A stretch of 64,000 bases of DNA, taken from Setaria digitata (Eukaryota; Nematoda; Chromadorea; Rhabditida; Setariidae). Positions 49,001 through 62,500 of the stretch are shown in pieces; the stretch's first letter is position 1, and each line of letters begins with the position of its first letter. The translations under genes and the position numbers were made by a program. The DNA is taken from the NCBI GenBank assembly GCA_003640385.1, contig RCAB01000112.1:62001-126000 (forward strand), given 5' to 3'. The notes below the pieces were generated by a model. That model was given only the letters and a program-made list of their open reading frames with translations, was not told the origin of the DNA and ran no database searches.

Positions 49001-50215
49001 AAATGAAGCTGAAGCATTAGCCATCTGTTGTATAGGATTTGGCTGTCGCAGTAAGGCTGATTGTGGCCGTTTTTGAGGTAGATGAGTCTAATAAACATTC
49101 ATTGATACCGATAACTTGATAAAACTGATAACTTGCGGTTGTTAATTTTCTTTTCTTTTTTTAGACGAGTGACACTGACAAATAGTAAAAATATCGATGT
49201 CTTTCACTTTTGTTTCATTTACCTGTCACCTCATGAGAGAACGAAAGCTACCTGTAAGGAGGATGAGCTTCGTAGCGGTGTTCTTGGTTTCGAGTAATTC
49301 AGGATTTGTTGTTTCAAAGTTTTCAACTGTAATTTAGAAGTTTGATTAATTAAAATAGCTGGTAATTAGGGTAAACAGTCATTCACATTGTACATTCATA
49401 TCAGTTAACAACTGCGCTATTATCAATGACTGTTATATTGTTTTGATGATAACATATAAACAAATATTAGCAATAAAGTGGCGCTTACTGTAACATGTAT
49501 CATGTTGTATTATCTATTATAAAAATATTTCCATTTATTCATTTTTTTCTAATTTTTTTACCTCAAAAATGGTCGATTAGATGCTGAAAGAATAAACTAA
49601 AAGTATAAAAATGCTGTCACATTTTTGTTTATGATAATTAGCATCTCTGGAATATTTCATTTATTAAATTTACGTCATTTCGTAATGACAAGTAAGCGAC
49701 ACCTAGTTGATGTTAATGATAATTAGATGATGCATTAGCTGAATTAATTTTACATTTCACTTACTTTGTTCGTCAATAATCGATTTTCCTTCTCTAATTC
49801 AGCATAGCCTAAATCACTCCGATCAATTTTACAATCTTTCCTGCTAATCATTAAACGTTTTGTTCTTGCATTTGACCTGTAAAAATAACAAATATAAAAG
49901 AAGTCCATGATATGATATGATATGATATGATGCTTTGATGATAAAACATATATAATTAAATATTAGCAACAAAATGGTGGCACGGTGAACTTATCACACT
50001 GTTTTATCTATTGTAATAGCATTTCCGTTTATTCATTTTTCTTTCCAATTTTTGATGCGATATGATATGATAATTAGCGATTCAGCTTACTGCTTTAGTT
50101 TCGTTTCTAAATCATTGTAGCTTCTTTTTAAGCTATAATGCTGCTGATAAAGAGTGTGATAACGATCCTCCAGTTCCGGTCTTGACCATTTCTCTGTTGA
50201 AGGACGAATGACCAT
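40022..50215 (-). CDS. mks-5: RPGRIP1L / MKS-5 ciliary transition-zone protein (25 exons)
   Basis: Core scaffold of the ciliary transition zone (NPHP8/MKS5 in man, mks-5 in C. elegans), needed for the gate at the cilium base. Exons from 50091-50215 (start [20 protein letters not shown]) to 40022-40131 (TGA) join to 1173 residues. Residues 1 to about 480 are coiled coil with family-typical segments (SREELEDR-like [27 protein letters not shown]). The first C2 domain is at 45820-45986, 45394-45463 and 44885-45097 ([24 protein letters not shown]); the second at 44273-44396, 43881-44038, 43489-43620 and 43257-43349 ([30 protein letters not shown]). An acidic linker (43085 down to 41476) leads to the C-terminal RPGR-interacting domain ([37 protein letters not shown]). 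Exon 41713-41815 may start at 41827 instead; both keep phase. A likely X-box lies upstream. Confidence 0.92.
41933..42199. other. Assembly join with duplicated flank of about 133 bases
   Basis: The sequence before the N at 42066 (starting GAATATCCAAATT) is repeated after it with a few mismatches. It lies in an RPGRIP1L intron next to the exon ending near 41815. Confidence 0.9.
49441..49559 (+). repeat. Dispersed intronic repeat, copy A
   Basis: About 120 bases in RPGRIP1L intron 49327-49764 resembling copy B at 49933-50054 in the same orientation: shared blocks include TTTGATGATAA, AATATTAGCAA, TTATCTATT and TTTATTCATTTTT. Many substitutions separate the copies. Confidence 0.75.
49909..49932. 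repeat. (TATGA)n microsatellite
   Basis: About five tandem TATGA units directly before dispersed repeat copy B; a shorter run of the same unit recurs after copy B near 50060. Confidence 0.85.
49933..50054 (+). repeat. Dispersed intronic repeat, copy B
   Basis: Partner of copy A (49441-49559). It sits in RPGRIP1L intron 49877-50090 and is bracketed by TATGA microsatellite units on both sides, which may mark an insertion. Confidence 0.75.
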
Positions 50216-50775
50216 TGCTTATAATGTCATAATTAATACACACGCTGTAACTAAACAAAAAATATTGAATTTTGTGGTTTGATCAACAGTGATGTGATAA
50301 GTTCATGCTAATTAAACTCATATAATTTCTATTATATTTGCAGCTTCTACTTTTCCATAGACAAAAACAGTGCATTGGTCAAAAATAATTTAAGTAATTA
50401 ATTAGTAAAATTAGTACACTTAAACAATCAGAACAAAGAACTCTTTTTTTGGTAAGCCAGGCTAACGGTTGATCAAGAGATCGTTCCATAACATTGAAAT
50501 CTGGATAGATTTCAGGAATCAATTAATGATCCGTCAACATTCCTAGTTCCGTTCCTCTAATTTTAATTTTAATCTAATGAATAACCGGTATTAACATTTT
50601 CATCCGTTAGACTTGTTTGATTAATTAATGTTCGTGATGTATTTTGTTTATAAAAAAGTTACGGAAGCAAAAATATTGCTGAATTCGATACGACCGTTAT
50701 CAATCAGAAATCGATAGATGCAGTAATGTTGAGAAGTAAAACATTCCTGATATATTAGGAATCAACTGCGTCTAT

Positions 50776-50789
50776 GATTCCATGGCAAC
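50776..50789 (-). promoter_or_regulatory. X-box (RFX/DAF-19 site) candidate of RPGRIP1L
   Basis: On the minus strand the sequence is GTTGCCATGGAATC, matching the nematode X-box consensus GTHNYYATRRNAAC at every fixed position except one (T for A at position 13). It lies about 560 bases upstream of the RPGRIP1L ATG, in the right orientation for a ciliary gene that is an RFX target in other animals. The distance is longer than the usual 60 to 250 bases in C. elegans. Confidence 0.6.
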
Positions 50790-51738
50790 GAATCCTTCTA
50801 CTAGAGATAATAATGCTTTAAAATTATACTTTTTCCTCAGAGCTATACTCATTATCTACCTGTTCCAGTGATTAGAAAAGGAACTAATATGAAACTGAAA
50901 AGAGGACGAATCCCAATTGAAATGTATTTATTTATTAAAAATTTTGTCATCAACTTACCTCTTTATCAGATATTTAATTATTGTTTTTCTTTTTTAGCCA
51001 TTGTTTGTGTTATTGATAGGAAAAATAATTACAATAATATAATCAGGAAGCTGAAAATATTTAACAAAAAACGGCAAAAATAAACAAATAAATAACCGAT
51101 GGAAGAATGGAAATATTAAGAATCATTTTTCTGATTCTAGACATCTCAAATATTAAACTTATTTCTGCGAATTCTCGATCAACTTATTTCGTGAATTCTC
51201 AGCAGAAAATGACGAGGAACAGATAAATGGTGAAGAAATGAGATGAGAAGGAGAAAAAATTATTGCAAAAGTGAGAGAAGAAAACTTTAAAATGTAACGA
51301 GATTTGTGTTTTGTAAATTACCATTTCTAATCACTACTTTTAGAAAGTGAAATAACACAATTCTTTTTTATTATCAAACTATGAGGTGTAATTAATTAAC
51401 ATGTTAAATTATTTATAACTTAAAAAAGCTAATAATGTTAGATCGTGGAACCTAGCTAAACTACACACTACCTTCGTAGTGTTTGTTCATAAACAAACTT
51501 CAAACTCAATTATTATTCTTTTTTTTTAAAATTAAATCTTGCTAAAACTTTTGCCAGCATTGTTTTGTTTCACCAGAACTGAAGGATAATAATATCTCAA
51601 TAGTAGTTCCGTGATATACTAAAATACTAAATTTATAGCAAATTAATTACTATCGATTGGCAGCATGTATTTTCACTTCTATTTAACACAATTCAGCAAT
51701 TCCTTCCGGTTTTATGCAATTTTAATTTTTCATTTTTT

Positions 51739-51925
51739 TTCAATTTTAATTTTTTTTAATTTTTCATCGGCCTATCAATTGGTTGCTATGTGTGTAATTA
51801 AAACTTACAACATACTGTCCAAAAAAAGAANTTCAATTTTAATTTTTTTTAATTTTTCATCGGCCTCTGAATTGGTTGCTATGTGTGTAATTAAAACTTA
51901 CAACATACTGTCCAAAAAAAGAAAT
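51739..51925. other. Assembly join with duplicated flank of about 92 bases
   Basis: The block TTCAATTTTAATTTTTTTTA and what follows occurs on both sides of the N at 51831, with small differences (CCTATCAATTGG versus CCTCTGAATTGG). Confidence 0.88.
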
Positions 51926-53516
51926 TTAACAATCATTAGGAAGATCACGTTGTTTGTGCTACGATTATATAAGTGTGTAAAATTAGGAAATTACTTTTTT
52001 TTTACGACAAATTAATCGCAATAAAATTCTAATTTTTAAATTATTATTTTTTATCAGCATTATCAATGCCAATTCTTCCCTGTTGACATGTCTAAGTTAG
52101 TGCTAATTGGTGGTTCCTTCCCTAAATTTTCGACATGACTTTTAAGTTTCATGTTGAGGCAGTAAATTTTGCATCCCTTACCATTAATTGTTACATTTCA
52201 GTAGATTTAAATAAAGTCATAGTTTGAACTTGAATTACTGAATAAGATCTATTAGGATTTTGCATTTAAACAAAAGTATTCGAAATTTCTTCGGACTTTT
52301 ATCGCAATAACAGCTTTTCTTATTCCGCTTTGACTAATTCGATAGGTCTCTTATTTTAACAAGAATTTGCAATAAGTTTTCGTCATTCATTAAGGCTGTC
52401 TCTTCGCTATTGCTATCATCAAACTTATCACATGAATCACACTGCTTTTCGCTTTTGATTAATTTATTTGCGATCATTAATTATTCATGTACTCTAACCT
52501 CTTTCTCACCGAATCTCCTTTATGTTTTGATATTATTGAGGCCTTTTCTTCAGATCACAAGGAATCATTTAACAATTCAGAACTGAACCATTTATGAACT
52601 GCTGCAAGATTTCCAAGAAAAAAGAAAATGCTCATAAATTCGAAAATATGCCCTCAAACAACTCGTTGAAACTGCCACAAAATTTTCATAGTGAATTAAT
52701 TATAAGTCACAGCATCGTAAATGAATAGTAACAAAATGAATGAACCAGTAAACAAGGGAAGAAAACAAGATGCAATATGGCCAGACATTTTGATGATAAA
52801 TTTTTTTAAGCAATCTATACTCGATTTTACTTGCATGTGGTACTACTAACGTGATAGTCGCTAAAGCACAGCAGCATAGTGAACAAAATGCAGTGAAAAG
52901 CTTAATTTATGCCTCAAGAAAAATGATAAGTACAGGGTGAGTATACAAATTTTACATAAAAATTGTAACAAAAAAGTATCGTATGATTAAAAACTAATTT
53001 ACAATGATAAGAGTGATAAAACGAAGAAAAATTAAAATGAAATAAAAAAGAAAAAAGGGAGAAAAAGATAACCTGCTAAAGAAATATGAAGTAAAATGGC
53101 TTCATGGTAAGGATTTAGAAAATAATTTATCTTACTATCTACAGAAGTTGAATGATTACCGAAATAAAAAAGTACATTCTCAAACCCATCCAAATCTTTT
53201 TGTTTCTCCCTAACACTGTTCCTTCTAAACCAGTTATAATTCAAATATTTTATTTCACTATCATCTTCATATTGAAAGAAGAGAAATTGGAAAGAATTCT
53301 AACATAATGTCGCAAAAATCAGTACAAATTTTAATCAAGTTTCGGAATAGTACTTGTAAGCTTACCATTATGGAATGGCCAAAAAGTTACTGAAATATTT
53401 GCAGAAAAAAAAAAAAAAAAAAAAAAATATCATTGCTATTCGCTTATTTCAATCACCCGCTTTTAAAATAAAAAAAAAATCATCACTTTTATCAATTTGA
53501 TTACAATTTACGAAAT

Positions 53517-56500
53517 TCACTGATTCGGAAAAACCCTTGGCCGTGATATTTGCAAGCATAAGTTTTTACCACTTGCTTTCACTAGTGCCACCGCTGAGAG
53601 CTGAAATTTCTTGAATTAATCCATTAAATTTGACTACTTTCCTTTTGTGTAGTAGTAGTTTTCGATTTTTGTAGAAATGAGCAATAAATTGTTCGAATTA
53701 TAATTATAACTGTAAAAAATCTGAGCATAGAAGAAATGAAATTTTTAAAGAGAAAATAATCCAAGAAATAAGAAAACTTTTTGTTTCTTATTCCAGAAGA
53801 AATATTTTAGAGCTAAAAAAAAATAAAGATTTCAAAATTACACAAAGAGACAGAAGACATTAAACCTGATCAGTTATTGCAACTCCATTAACTGCCATTA
53901 AACGATCGCCAACTTTCAACTTTTCAGCTGCAACACTGCCAGGCTGTAATGAAGTAACTAAAATACCCCGTGTTCGCTTCCCGATCCCCATGCCTAACTG
54001 CTGATCTGGAATTTTCTTCAGCACCACCAGCAGTGAATCGCTGTTTTCCTCATTCAATTCCTTGATAAGCTTAATTTCTTTTTGCTGGCTTGTACTGGTC
54101 ACTGATGAACTCTCCTCTTCAGCTACTGATGATTTCTGAAAATTGCAAATTGTGTAAAAAAAANTTTTTTTCTAATTTTATAACTTCTGAAGTAAAAGTC
54201 GGTGTTTGTTTGCTTCTGAAGTGTTTCTAACAAGATTAACATCCCAAGTGGATGAACTATTTAACAGTCGTAAAATCCATCACTTCATGGAACAGCTCTA
54301 GCTGAATAATACAGTAATAAAATTTTGCAAGTTTCCATTGACCTGATCAGCTCCACTGCTAGACTCTTCCGTCACAGGTGATAGANCTGAAAAGTCGGTG
54401 TTTGTTTGCTTCTGAAGTGTTTCTAACAAGATTAACATCCCAAGTGGATGAACTATTTAACAGTCGTAAAATCCATCACTTCATGGAACAGCTCTAGCTG
54501 AATAATACAGTAATAAAATTTTGCAAGTTTCCATTGACCTGATCAGCTCCACTGCTAGACTCTTCCGTCACAGGTGATAGATCAGCATAAATAAGTTGTG
54601 CAGGATGATTTTCTTCATTTGCAGATGTTTGCAGTTTTGAGTGGGATATCTGTCCAGGTGCCGATGGTAGAAGCATTGTTTTACGATCACTTAATATCGT
54701 TACTGCTGAACTGTTTTCTGAAAGTTCCGGAAATTTCCAGATTTTTTCTTTTATGCAATTCGAGTGCTAAATGAAATGAAAATCGGAAATTACCAACCAC
54801 TGTTTGGTGTAAACAATTTAATTTCAGGTGCTGTCTTTAGTTTGGATAACTGAGTAGCATCACCAGGGCATCTTTCACTGTTGGATAAGGCAGCTTCCGT
54901 TGCAGCATGCACCTTGTTGGCTGCTTCGGTAAGCTTCCAACGACCAACCTTCAAGGTTACACGACCTGTACAGGCCTAAATAATATTGCACATTACCTTT
55001 GGAAATGTTTACAATCAAACCTGACCTAAATAAACTGCAGCAAAATTTGCAACTTTCTTATACAAGGTTTGTACAAAATTTTAAATTTTCTATGTTCATT
55101 TCCAGGGGAATTACTTTTTTTTATTAAATTAAATGGATGATTTTCAAAATCATTGAATTTTAAAACCAAATTGCAGAGAGAATAAAATACCTTTAATTTC
55201 GCTGCCACATCTTCTTGCATCGAACTAGCCACATCTTGGCCATTCACAGCTAAGATCTAAGCAATAACAAATATCAGCTCCTCTTAAGCATTTATGATTT
55301 TATTGTGTCAGATGCAAATAATCCTAAGATTTTGAATTTCAGACTGATAAATGAAACAATTAATTGCTCAGCAGCCGGAATTTTTGAAAAATTTATTAAA
55401 TTAAGTCGATGAAAACCTGGTCGCCCTGAATAAGGCGTCCATCGGCTTCAGCAGCTCCACCTTTGACAACTTCCGAAACATAAACACCAGGTTCATTTTT
55501 TCTACCCACTATACTGAGTCCAAGTCCTCGACCAGGCTTTTTGGTAAGTTCCATTTCAAAAATGTTATAAATCTGAGTTGGATCCAAAAGTGACAGTTGC
55601 AAGTTCACATCACGATAGACTAGTAGGGAAACCTAAATTTGCAAATGACTTCTATGTCAAATTCTAAAATCAATCTTTAAAATATTCTTTGTAAACTTTA
55701 AAAATGCAGATAATTAGGAAATAACAAGTCAGTTATAAGAAGGACGAAGTGAAAAGATCTTTCGATAAATTTATGGAGCAGCGTCTTCATTAGACATGTC
55801 CAAAGCTACCAGCGAACGATGTGATCTAATTAACAGCTACCTCCTTAAAACAATTCATAAATCATTCAATTTCTTGCTTGCTATTCTAAGTAGAAAAACG
55901 CAAGAATCCTAATAAGAAAGAAACCTTTGTTGGTGTTCGCCTAAGCAGTAAAATGGCTTGTTCATGACTCACACCACGTAGCGACACTCCGTTCACCTAA
56001 ATTAGCAATAAATTAAATTAAACAGACAAAGGAACACATGCCTTAAGCTTAGCACACTGGTCAGGTGGTTACTCGAGACTGCAATTAAAGGAGGCACTTG
56101 GAAAGAATGGTGACATCGTGAATTTAAAAATTTATTTTGAATCTGGAAAATCTCCTTCGATGATTATTACTGTAATCAGTGCTCTCTTATAATCAAAAAA
56201 CAACAGCTATACCTCAAGGACTTGATCACCAGGTTTTAAACGACCATCAACTGCTGCAGCACCATCTGGATATACTTCATGAATAACAACTGTACCCAAT
56301 ACAGTATCAGAACCACCAACGATACTTAGGCCCAGACCCTAAATGTTGATAGAATATAAAATTTGCAATAAACTTCCAATAAGCATCTGAAATTTATGAT
56401 TAAATTGCACAATTTGAACTTCTAACGAGAAAGCTTTTCCATTTTGCTGCTGACAAGAAAAAGACTTTCAAATATTTGCGTTTTAGATTCTTTCAAGAGG

Positions 56501-59500
56501 AGGCAACTACAAGAACTAATTCTAAAATAAAAATGTAAGACATATAGCTACTTTAATCATTTTTCATAAACACACAGATGGACAGGAAACTATGAAAATG
56601 AGTTCTATGAAATGAATTGGAATCAAAATTCATTAAATTGTATATTTTCCTACCTTTCCATCTTTATCAATTTCGATGAGCGTTTCACGTCCAGTTTCAA
56701 TACCAACAATTGATTCATTCTGTCGTGAAGATTTCTGCTTTCCATCTGCGAGAAATATGACGCTTTTTAAGAGAGAAATGCAATCTTTTGAGAAAAATAA
56801 ACAATAAAGCATGTGGAATTATACAAGCTTAAGAAATTAGAAACTTTTTAAGCGATTACCTTCAGCAGAATATTGCACACCTGTTTCGCTACTGTTACTC
56901 ATTTGTGTTTCAGTTCCAACCGTACCACTTCCATCAGGCTTTCCTGATTCCAACGTAATTGCCTATAAATTATTCAACAGCTTATTACATTAACTGCTAA
57001 TCACTCTTATTATTTATAGCTCTATTTCGAAACTAACGACTAGACCAAATTTACTGACGACAAAATCATGATTATGATTTGATATATATAATAATGTTCT
57101 GACATATCATTTTTTGTATGATTATTTCAATTGTACAAGCCAAAATTTCTCTTATAGTTAATTAATTATCATTAATAATCATTGTTCTAACAATATTTTA
57201 TCATTTTTTTTAAGATGTTATTACGATATCTCAACGAATAATTTTCAAAATTTAAAGACAAAATTCGCATGTATACCAAACAATTTTTTTTTTTGGAACC
57301 ACAAAGTAAAGAGAAGGAAAAAATAAGTTTTACTATGTCGAACTTCTACTTCGCCCTCCTGCAAATTAAATTTTATATGAAAGGATTGTGTGATATATGA
57401 GGATGAAACTTTCGAGAATTCTCATTTAATTCTCGAGAATCAATTCTTTAGTGATTTATGATGATTTTTTTTTAAGGAAGGCACATGGAATTTAAATATT
57501 AAGTAACCACTTGGTTGCAAAAAAATGAATTCTTGAAAAAATTTAAAGGAAGCGAAAAACATAAGACTTGGATAAATAATTGGTTTTTTTTTTTTTTTTT
57601 TTAAATAACTGAAGTGGGAACACTCTAACAGTTTAGCTATGAAAGCAGTCTGAATGATATGATTCCTATACAAACATTTTTGGGCATCCAATAACACTTA
57701 ATCTATTAACCAGATTTATATTAGTATAAAATAGCATAAAATGTAAATTTGAAAATTTATTACTAGAAACGAACTACAACATTTTTGACGTGTAATTATT
57801 TTGTTTATCACTTATTATGTAATTAAATTATTTTGCTACTATAAGATTTAGTATTACTCAAGATGCACACGATACTTTTTATTCATCAGTTATTATTTAA
57901 GATTTAGAAATTATTTCCATCAGATTCAAGGCTGTTCAAGGCACACCATGTATGATTAATGATGTTCTTAGTTGCATGATTTCTACGAACAAATTCCTCC
58001 ACAACATTTGGTAAACACGAAGAAGGAAGTATGCCATCTTAGAGGATATTGATAAAATATTTTAAGCACATATATAACCCTTATTGTGATCATAGTTTAT
58101 TTAATTTTCAGTAAATTAAATCTTTAATCGATAAGTATTGCGACATATTCTAGAGGACAAATAATACGAGAAAAAATTTGCTCTTCGCAGATCTTTTACC
58201 ATAAAGATTTCTTCTGCAAGTTGTTCAAACAGTCATTAATTAGCAAAGAAATTTATGCTACTAGATGATTCTCAACTGCTACAAACTAATAATTGCTTCT
58301 ATCTACATGGATTACATGAGTGTAAAATCAGACTAGTAAAATATTTCAAAATGTTTTCCTTTTTTTTTAATATAAAATAAGCCACTCACCAAGCATGATT
58401 AAAATTTATAGCAACAAGTAGCCACTCTCCACATATCAGCTTTAAAAATATCTATTATTGCATCATCTTAATTGGCTCATAACTTCAAATAATAGCCTAT
58501 TGAAGCGTCCAAAGCACCATTACTAACTCTCATTTTCCTTTCATCCAGTCGTTTTCTTCCATCAAACTATACCAACAAAAAAGTGAAAAAAAAAGAAGAA
58601 ATTTTGAAGATGTTGATTCTAATAACTAAAACATTTTCAATTCTTCTCGAAAGATAATTGACAGATTTACCACTATACGTTTATCGCTAAACTAGAAAAT
58701 CACTTCTACACATGAATCCGTTACATTAATCCATTACATTTATGTGTTAGAAAATTAATAAGTCCGAGGAAGCAATGCACAAATTCATCATTAACTGTTG
58801 TACTTCTGTGGCTTTTTTTTTCAAATTAACTTTTTTTTGGCTTTCGATTCACACTCATAATGACATATGAATTTCGCATCATGCATTGGTGATATATGAA
58901 TCCTCCATCATGGATTCCTTGCAGCAGTGGTCTTGTCCTTTAAATTAATAAACAAGCGTGGATGAAGAATAATATTAAATAGAATAATAATAGCTATAGT
59001 AATTCTAAATACAAAACAATTACAAAGTAGTAACTGGATTTTTGGATATTTGAGGAGACTGCGATAATGATGATGACAAAGGTATCATTTATCATAAGAA
59101 TATCACTAGTTTTATACTATTTAATATAAAAAAAGTCCCTCTAAGAATTATACTAGGAAGTTATCCTAGATGGTGCGGCAAGCAGAAAGGAACGAAAGGT
59201 ACTACATTACTTTTCACGTTCTTCTTTTGCAGTCATTTTCTAAAGAAGTTTAACAGAATAAGTATATGGCTTAAATTGATTTTGCAATAGAAAGAGAGAG
59301 ATGGAGGAGGACAGAGAGAGAGAGAGATAAGATTGATGAAAGGATATGAGTGACTGGGCTAAGCCCTGAAACACAGCTAGTCTGAAAGCTTGCAGAACAC
59401 TTTGCCATTCGGTCGGTCACTTAAAATTTCCCTGCTCACTTCTCCGATAGAAACAAGTAAACAAACAAACAAACAAATAATTCTAAATCGTAAATAACGA

Positions 59501-62500
59501 GGCCCTCCTGTAATCGATGTTTACAGCACGTTCCATGCCAGATGCAGTCTGGGTATGATGTAAAATGCTTCCTAGTCAGTTCTATAGTTATGATAAGAGA
59601 TCCTCAGCAATACTTCCCTATACTATTTGAATAAAAGAGATTATGTGATAAATATCATCATTCGCAGAAATAGTTCTTCATATCAAAAACTTTTTACGTA
59701 AGTATTAGTGATTCCACTAGCAATAGTAACTCCTCTCGACACTAATTAATTTGATATTTGAAAAACATCGTAAACTATTTCATAACCAAAAACAGAAAAG
59801 ACCAGGTTTAATTAATGTGAAGACAGAATTTGAGCAGCGACTGAATATTTTCCAGCAGTGAAATCTTAAAGGACAATCATACCACTGTGCTGTTTTGATA
59901 CTTTGTGCTCATTATGATGAATAAATTAATATTAGCATTGTTTAAAGAAAGGATTAAAATTTTGTATTTGCCTGCAGATAATACCTAACCTGTAAAGCTG
60001 ACGGTTCATTGATACAGGTACCTTCATTTCTTGCACCTGGTATCACCGTCTTATCAATAGCGGCAAATATTGGATCTGTTTGCGAACGACTCAATTTTGG
60101 TTCCAATTTCACCGCCAACTTATCCTGCGATTATGAATCTACGTTTAACGTTTCTTGGGTTGCAAAAAAAAAAGAAGAAACTAATACTGATTAGAATCTA
60201 AGATTGACTGATTAAACAAAATGGTTCTGAACGCTTATATGAAGAACAAATAAACATGGCAAGAAAGACAAGTTCATCACATTTATCTACGACAATTGGT
60301 TTTTCTACGATTGTCTCAACACAATGTAAAAAAAGAATTGGTTGAAAAAAATGAAGAAAATTTATATGAATAATATGATACAATCAAGCATAGGTAAAAC
60401 TGTTCGATCTTTTTTTGAACTATAATAATGAAGAAATTTTGGTATAATCATGAAGTTTTCAAGATATTAACTTAATGAACATAAGTGGAAGGCTTTCGAG
60501 AGAACAACTTGATAATTACGATGCTATCGAGAACATAATAATGTAATGTTCCAAAAAAAAACTGATAGCGCAGTAGAGCTTTTAGGAACTACTTGAATTT
60601 CAAGGATATTTTCATTATAAGGCTTAACTGAGAAATTATTAATTTATCATATTGGTTTTTCTTGTAAGATCAAGATTATTTAGAACATTGAATGTGTTCA
60701 TTTTAGGCAAACAGTTCCAGAGAATTATGCACTCGAATTTTAAGAAATATGCTGTTATAGTGATATTTTTCGGTATTATTCATTCCCCATGTCTCTCTCA
60801 CTTCTCTCATTCACAACTAGTGAACTGAGAAGAAATCAAAAGATTTACCAGTGTTTCGAATCTCCGTAGCAGCAGCAGTTCCAAGATGCCATCAATACAA
60901 CATTCACGAATTACTGAGGAAGCATTCAGGTGCGATAGCCCACTCAGTACCTTTCCATTTACCTATCAATTACGATATCAACTTAGCAATGCTGACATTT
61001 CACACTTAGATCGCATTTCAAATGCCTACTAAATTATCTTAGAGCTTCCATCAACTCTTTTACCTCTCTCCCTCTCTCTCTCTCAATTGATATTTTCCTC
61101 ATTTAAATTTAACTAAATTTTTACAGATTTTTTCTTTCCCTCATCTTCCCTTCTCACTTTTATCATAGTTTTCTCCTTCTTTTTTCATTTCATTTTTTTT
61201 CCAAACATTACCTCAAGTAACTCGTCGCCAATTTTTACAGATAACGGACATGTTGACTTCACCGCAACCACTATAACATTCATCTCATCTCGCTCTCGAT
61301 TACTGGCAAGTGATAAACCAAGGCCACCTTGTGGTACCTTTTCCAACTTCAGCAGGATCGTATCACCTCGTAAATTGCCGTATTTCCGATCTATTTTGTC
61401 TATAATTATATAAAAGCATATCAGATTGCATTTTGCATCTGTTCCAGTTGATTCTTAAATTTCAAAAACATTAGGTCTATTTCCAGATTAAAAACTGATC
61501 CTCAAAAACCTTTAGTATAGAAGAACTGATCCTCCTCTTCTGGGTCCTCATCACGCTTCGGTAACGCAGCTGCACTTCTCGCATCTATTGCTCGTCGTCT
61601 TACATCAACTGTTGGATCTAAATCCCTCTTCAAGCTGCTTTGAATTCCTTCATCTTTCTCGCGCTAAAATGAAACTTCTAGAAATCATCGAGAATTCTTT
61701 ATTTTCTACAATGAAAGGTATTTCAAAGCGCGATCATAAGCCTTTCAATCTAAACAATAATCAAACTTTTGCATTTGTTGATGAAATTTCCCGAAAATTT
61801 CAATTAACTGCCTTTATTTCAATAACTACTTCTATATTACAAACTTACATCCACACTGTATGATGCTTTCCTGATTATTTCGGTTCCAAGTGGCACCTCT
61901 ATTGGTATACCTTCAAATTCTTGTCCAGCCCTTTTCTGCATTTTACTTTTTTCAGCAGCTACAGAAGCAGAAGTAATTATGTTTTCCTTTTTTGCAATTT
62001 CAACAGGTACAAATTCGCTGTCATGGACATGCGACACTTCAGTCATCGTTGTTGTATCATCCTACATATCATCAAATAACCCACTCCACTTTCAATTAAT
62101 GAATATAAATTTGCGAGCAATTACATTTAAAGAATCTAACTCGAGATTGCAAAGCACAAAACGGTTTAGTACAGAAAATTGCAATTTTCTTTAAAGTCAA
62201 ATTTTGAGAAAATTTGTATTAAGGAAGCAATAAAATTAAAGAAAATAAAAATATACCTTTTTTGACAAACACTGTTTTTTCTTATCATTATTTATATATA
62301 TTTAAAAACAAATTTTAAAAAAATCACAAAATAATTAATAATAGCTGAAAAATTATCAATGATAATATATGTAAGGGAAAAAATATTACTTCTTCAGTAG
62401 CATTAATTGTGCTCATTAAGCTTGAACCACCGCCACCGCTAATGCCATCAACGTTGGCATCGGCATTACATTCTGCACCTTTCCAATATTTCTTCATATT

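Larger units (their letters stand above)
50216..53516. other. Intergenic region between MPZ-1 and RPGRIP1L
   Basis: Contains the RPGRIP1L upstream region (with a TTTGTTTAG acceptor near 50250 that may take a spliced leader, and an X-box at 50776-50789), an assembly join around 51831, and the MPZ-1 3' untranslated region with a possible minus-strand AATAAA at 53248-53253. Small open frames here have no family resemblance and poor codon character; I see no gene. Confidence 0.55.
56963..59989 (-). other. Three-kilobase MPZ-1 intron
   Basis: The largest intron in the window. Mostly AT-rich, with AG- and AAAC-type microsatellites near its 5' end and a less AT-rich patch at about 59341-59560. No exon, RNA gene or transposon open frame is visible. 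Confidence 0.7.

Noticed and set aside
50868..51083. Plus-strand open frame of 71 codons upstream of RPGRIP1L
   Set aside because: Low-complexity, Ile/Lys/Asn-rich composition expected by chance in AT-rich DNA; no splice context or resemblance.
53032..53244. Minus-strand open frame of 70 codons below MPZ-1
   Set aside because: No family resemblance and it lies in the likely 3' untranslated region of MPZ-1.
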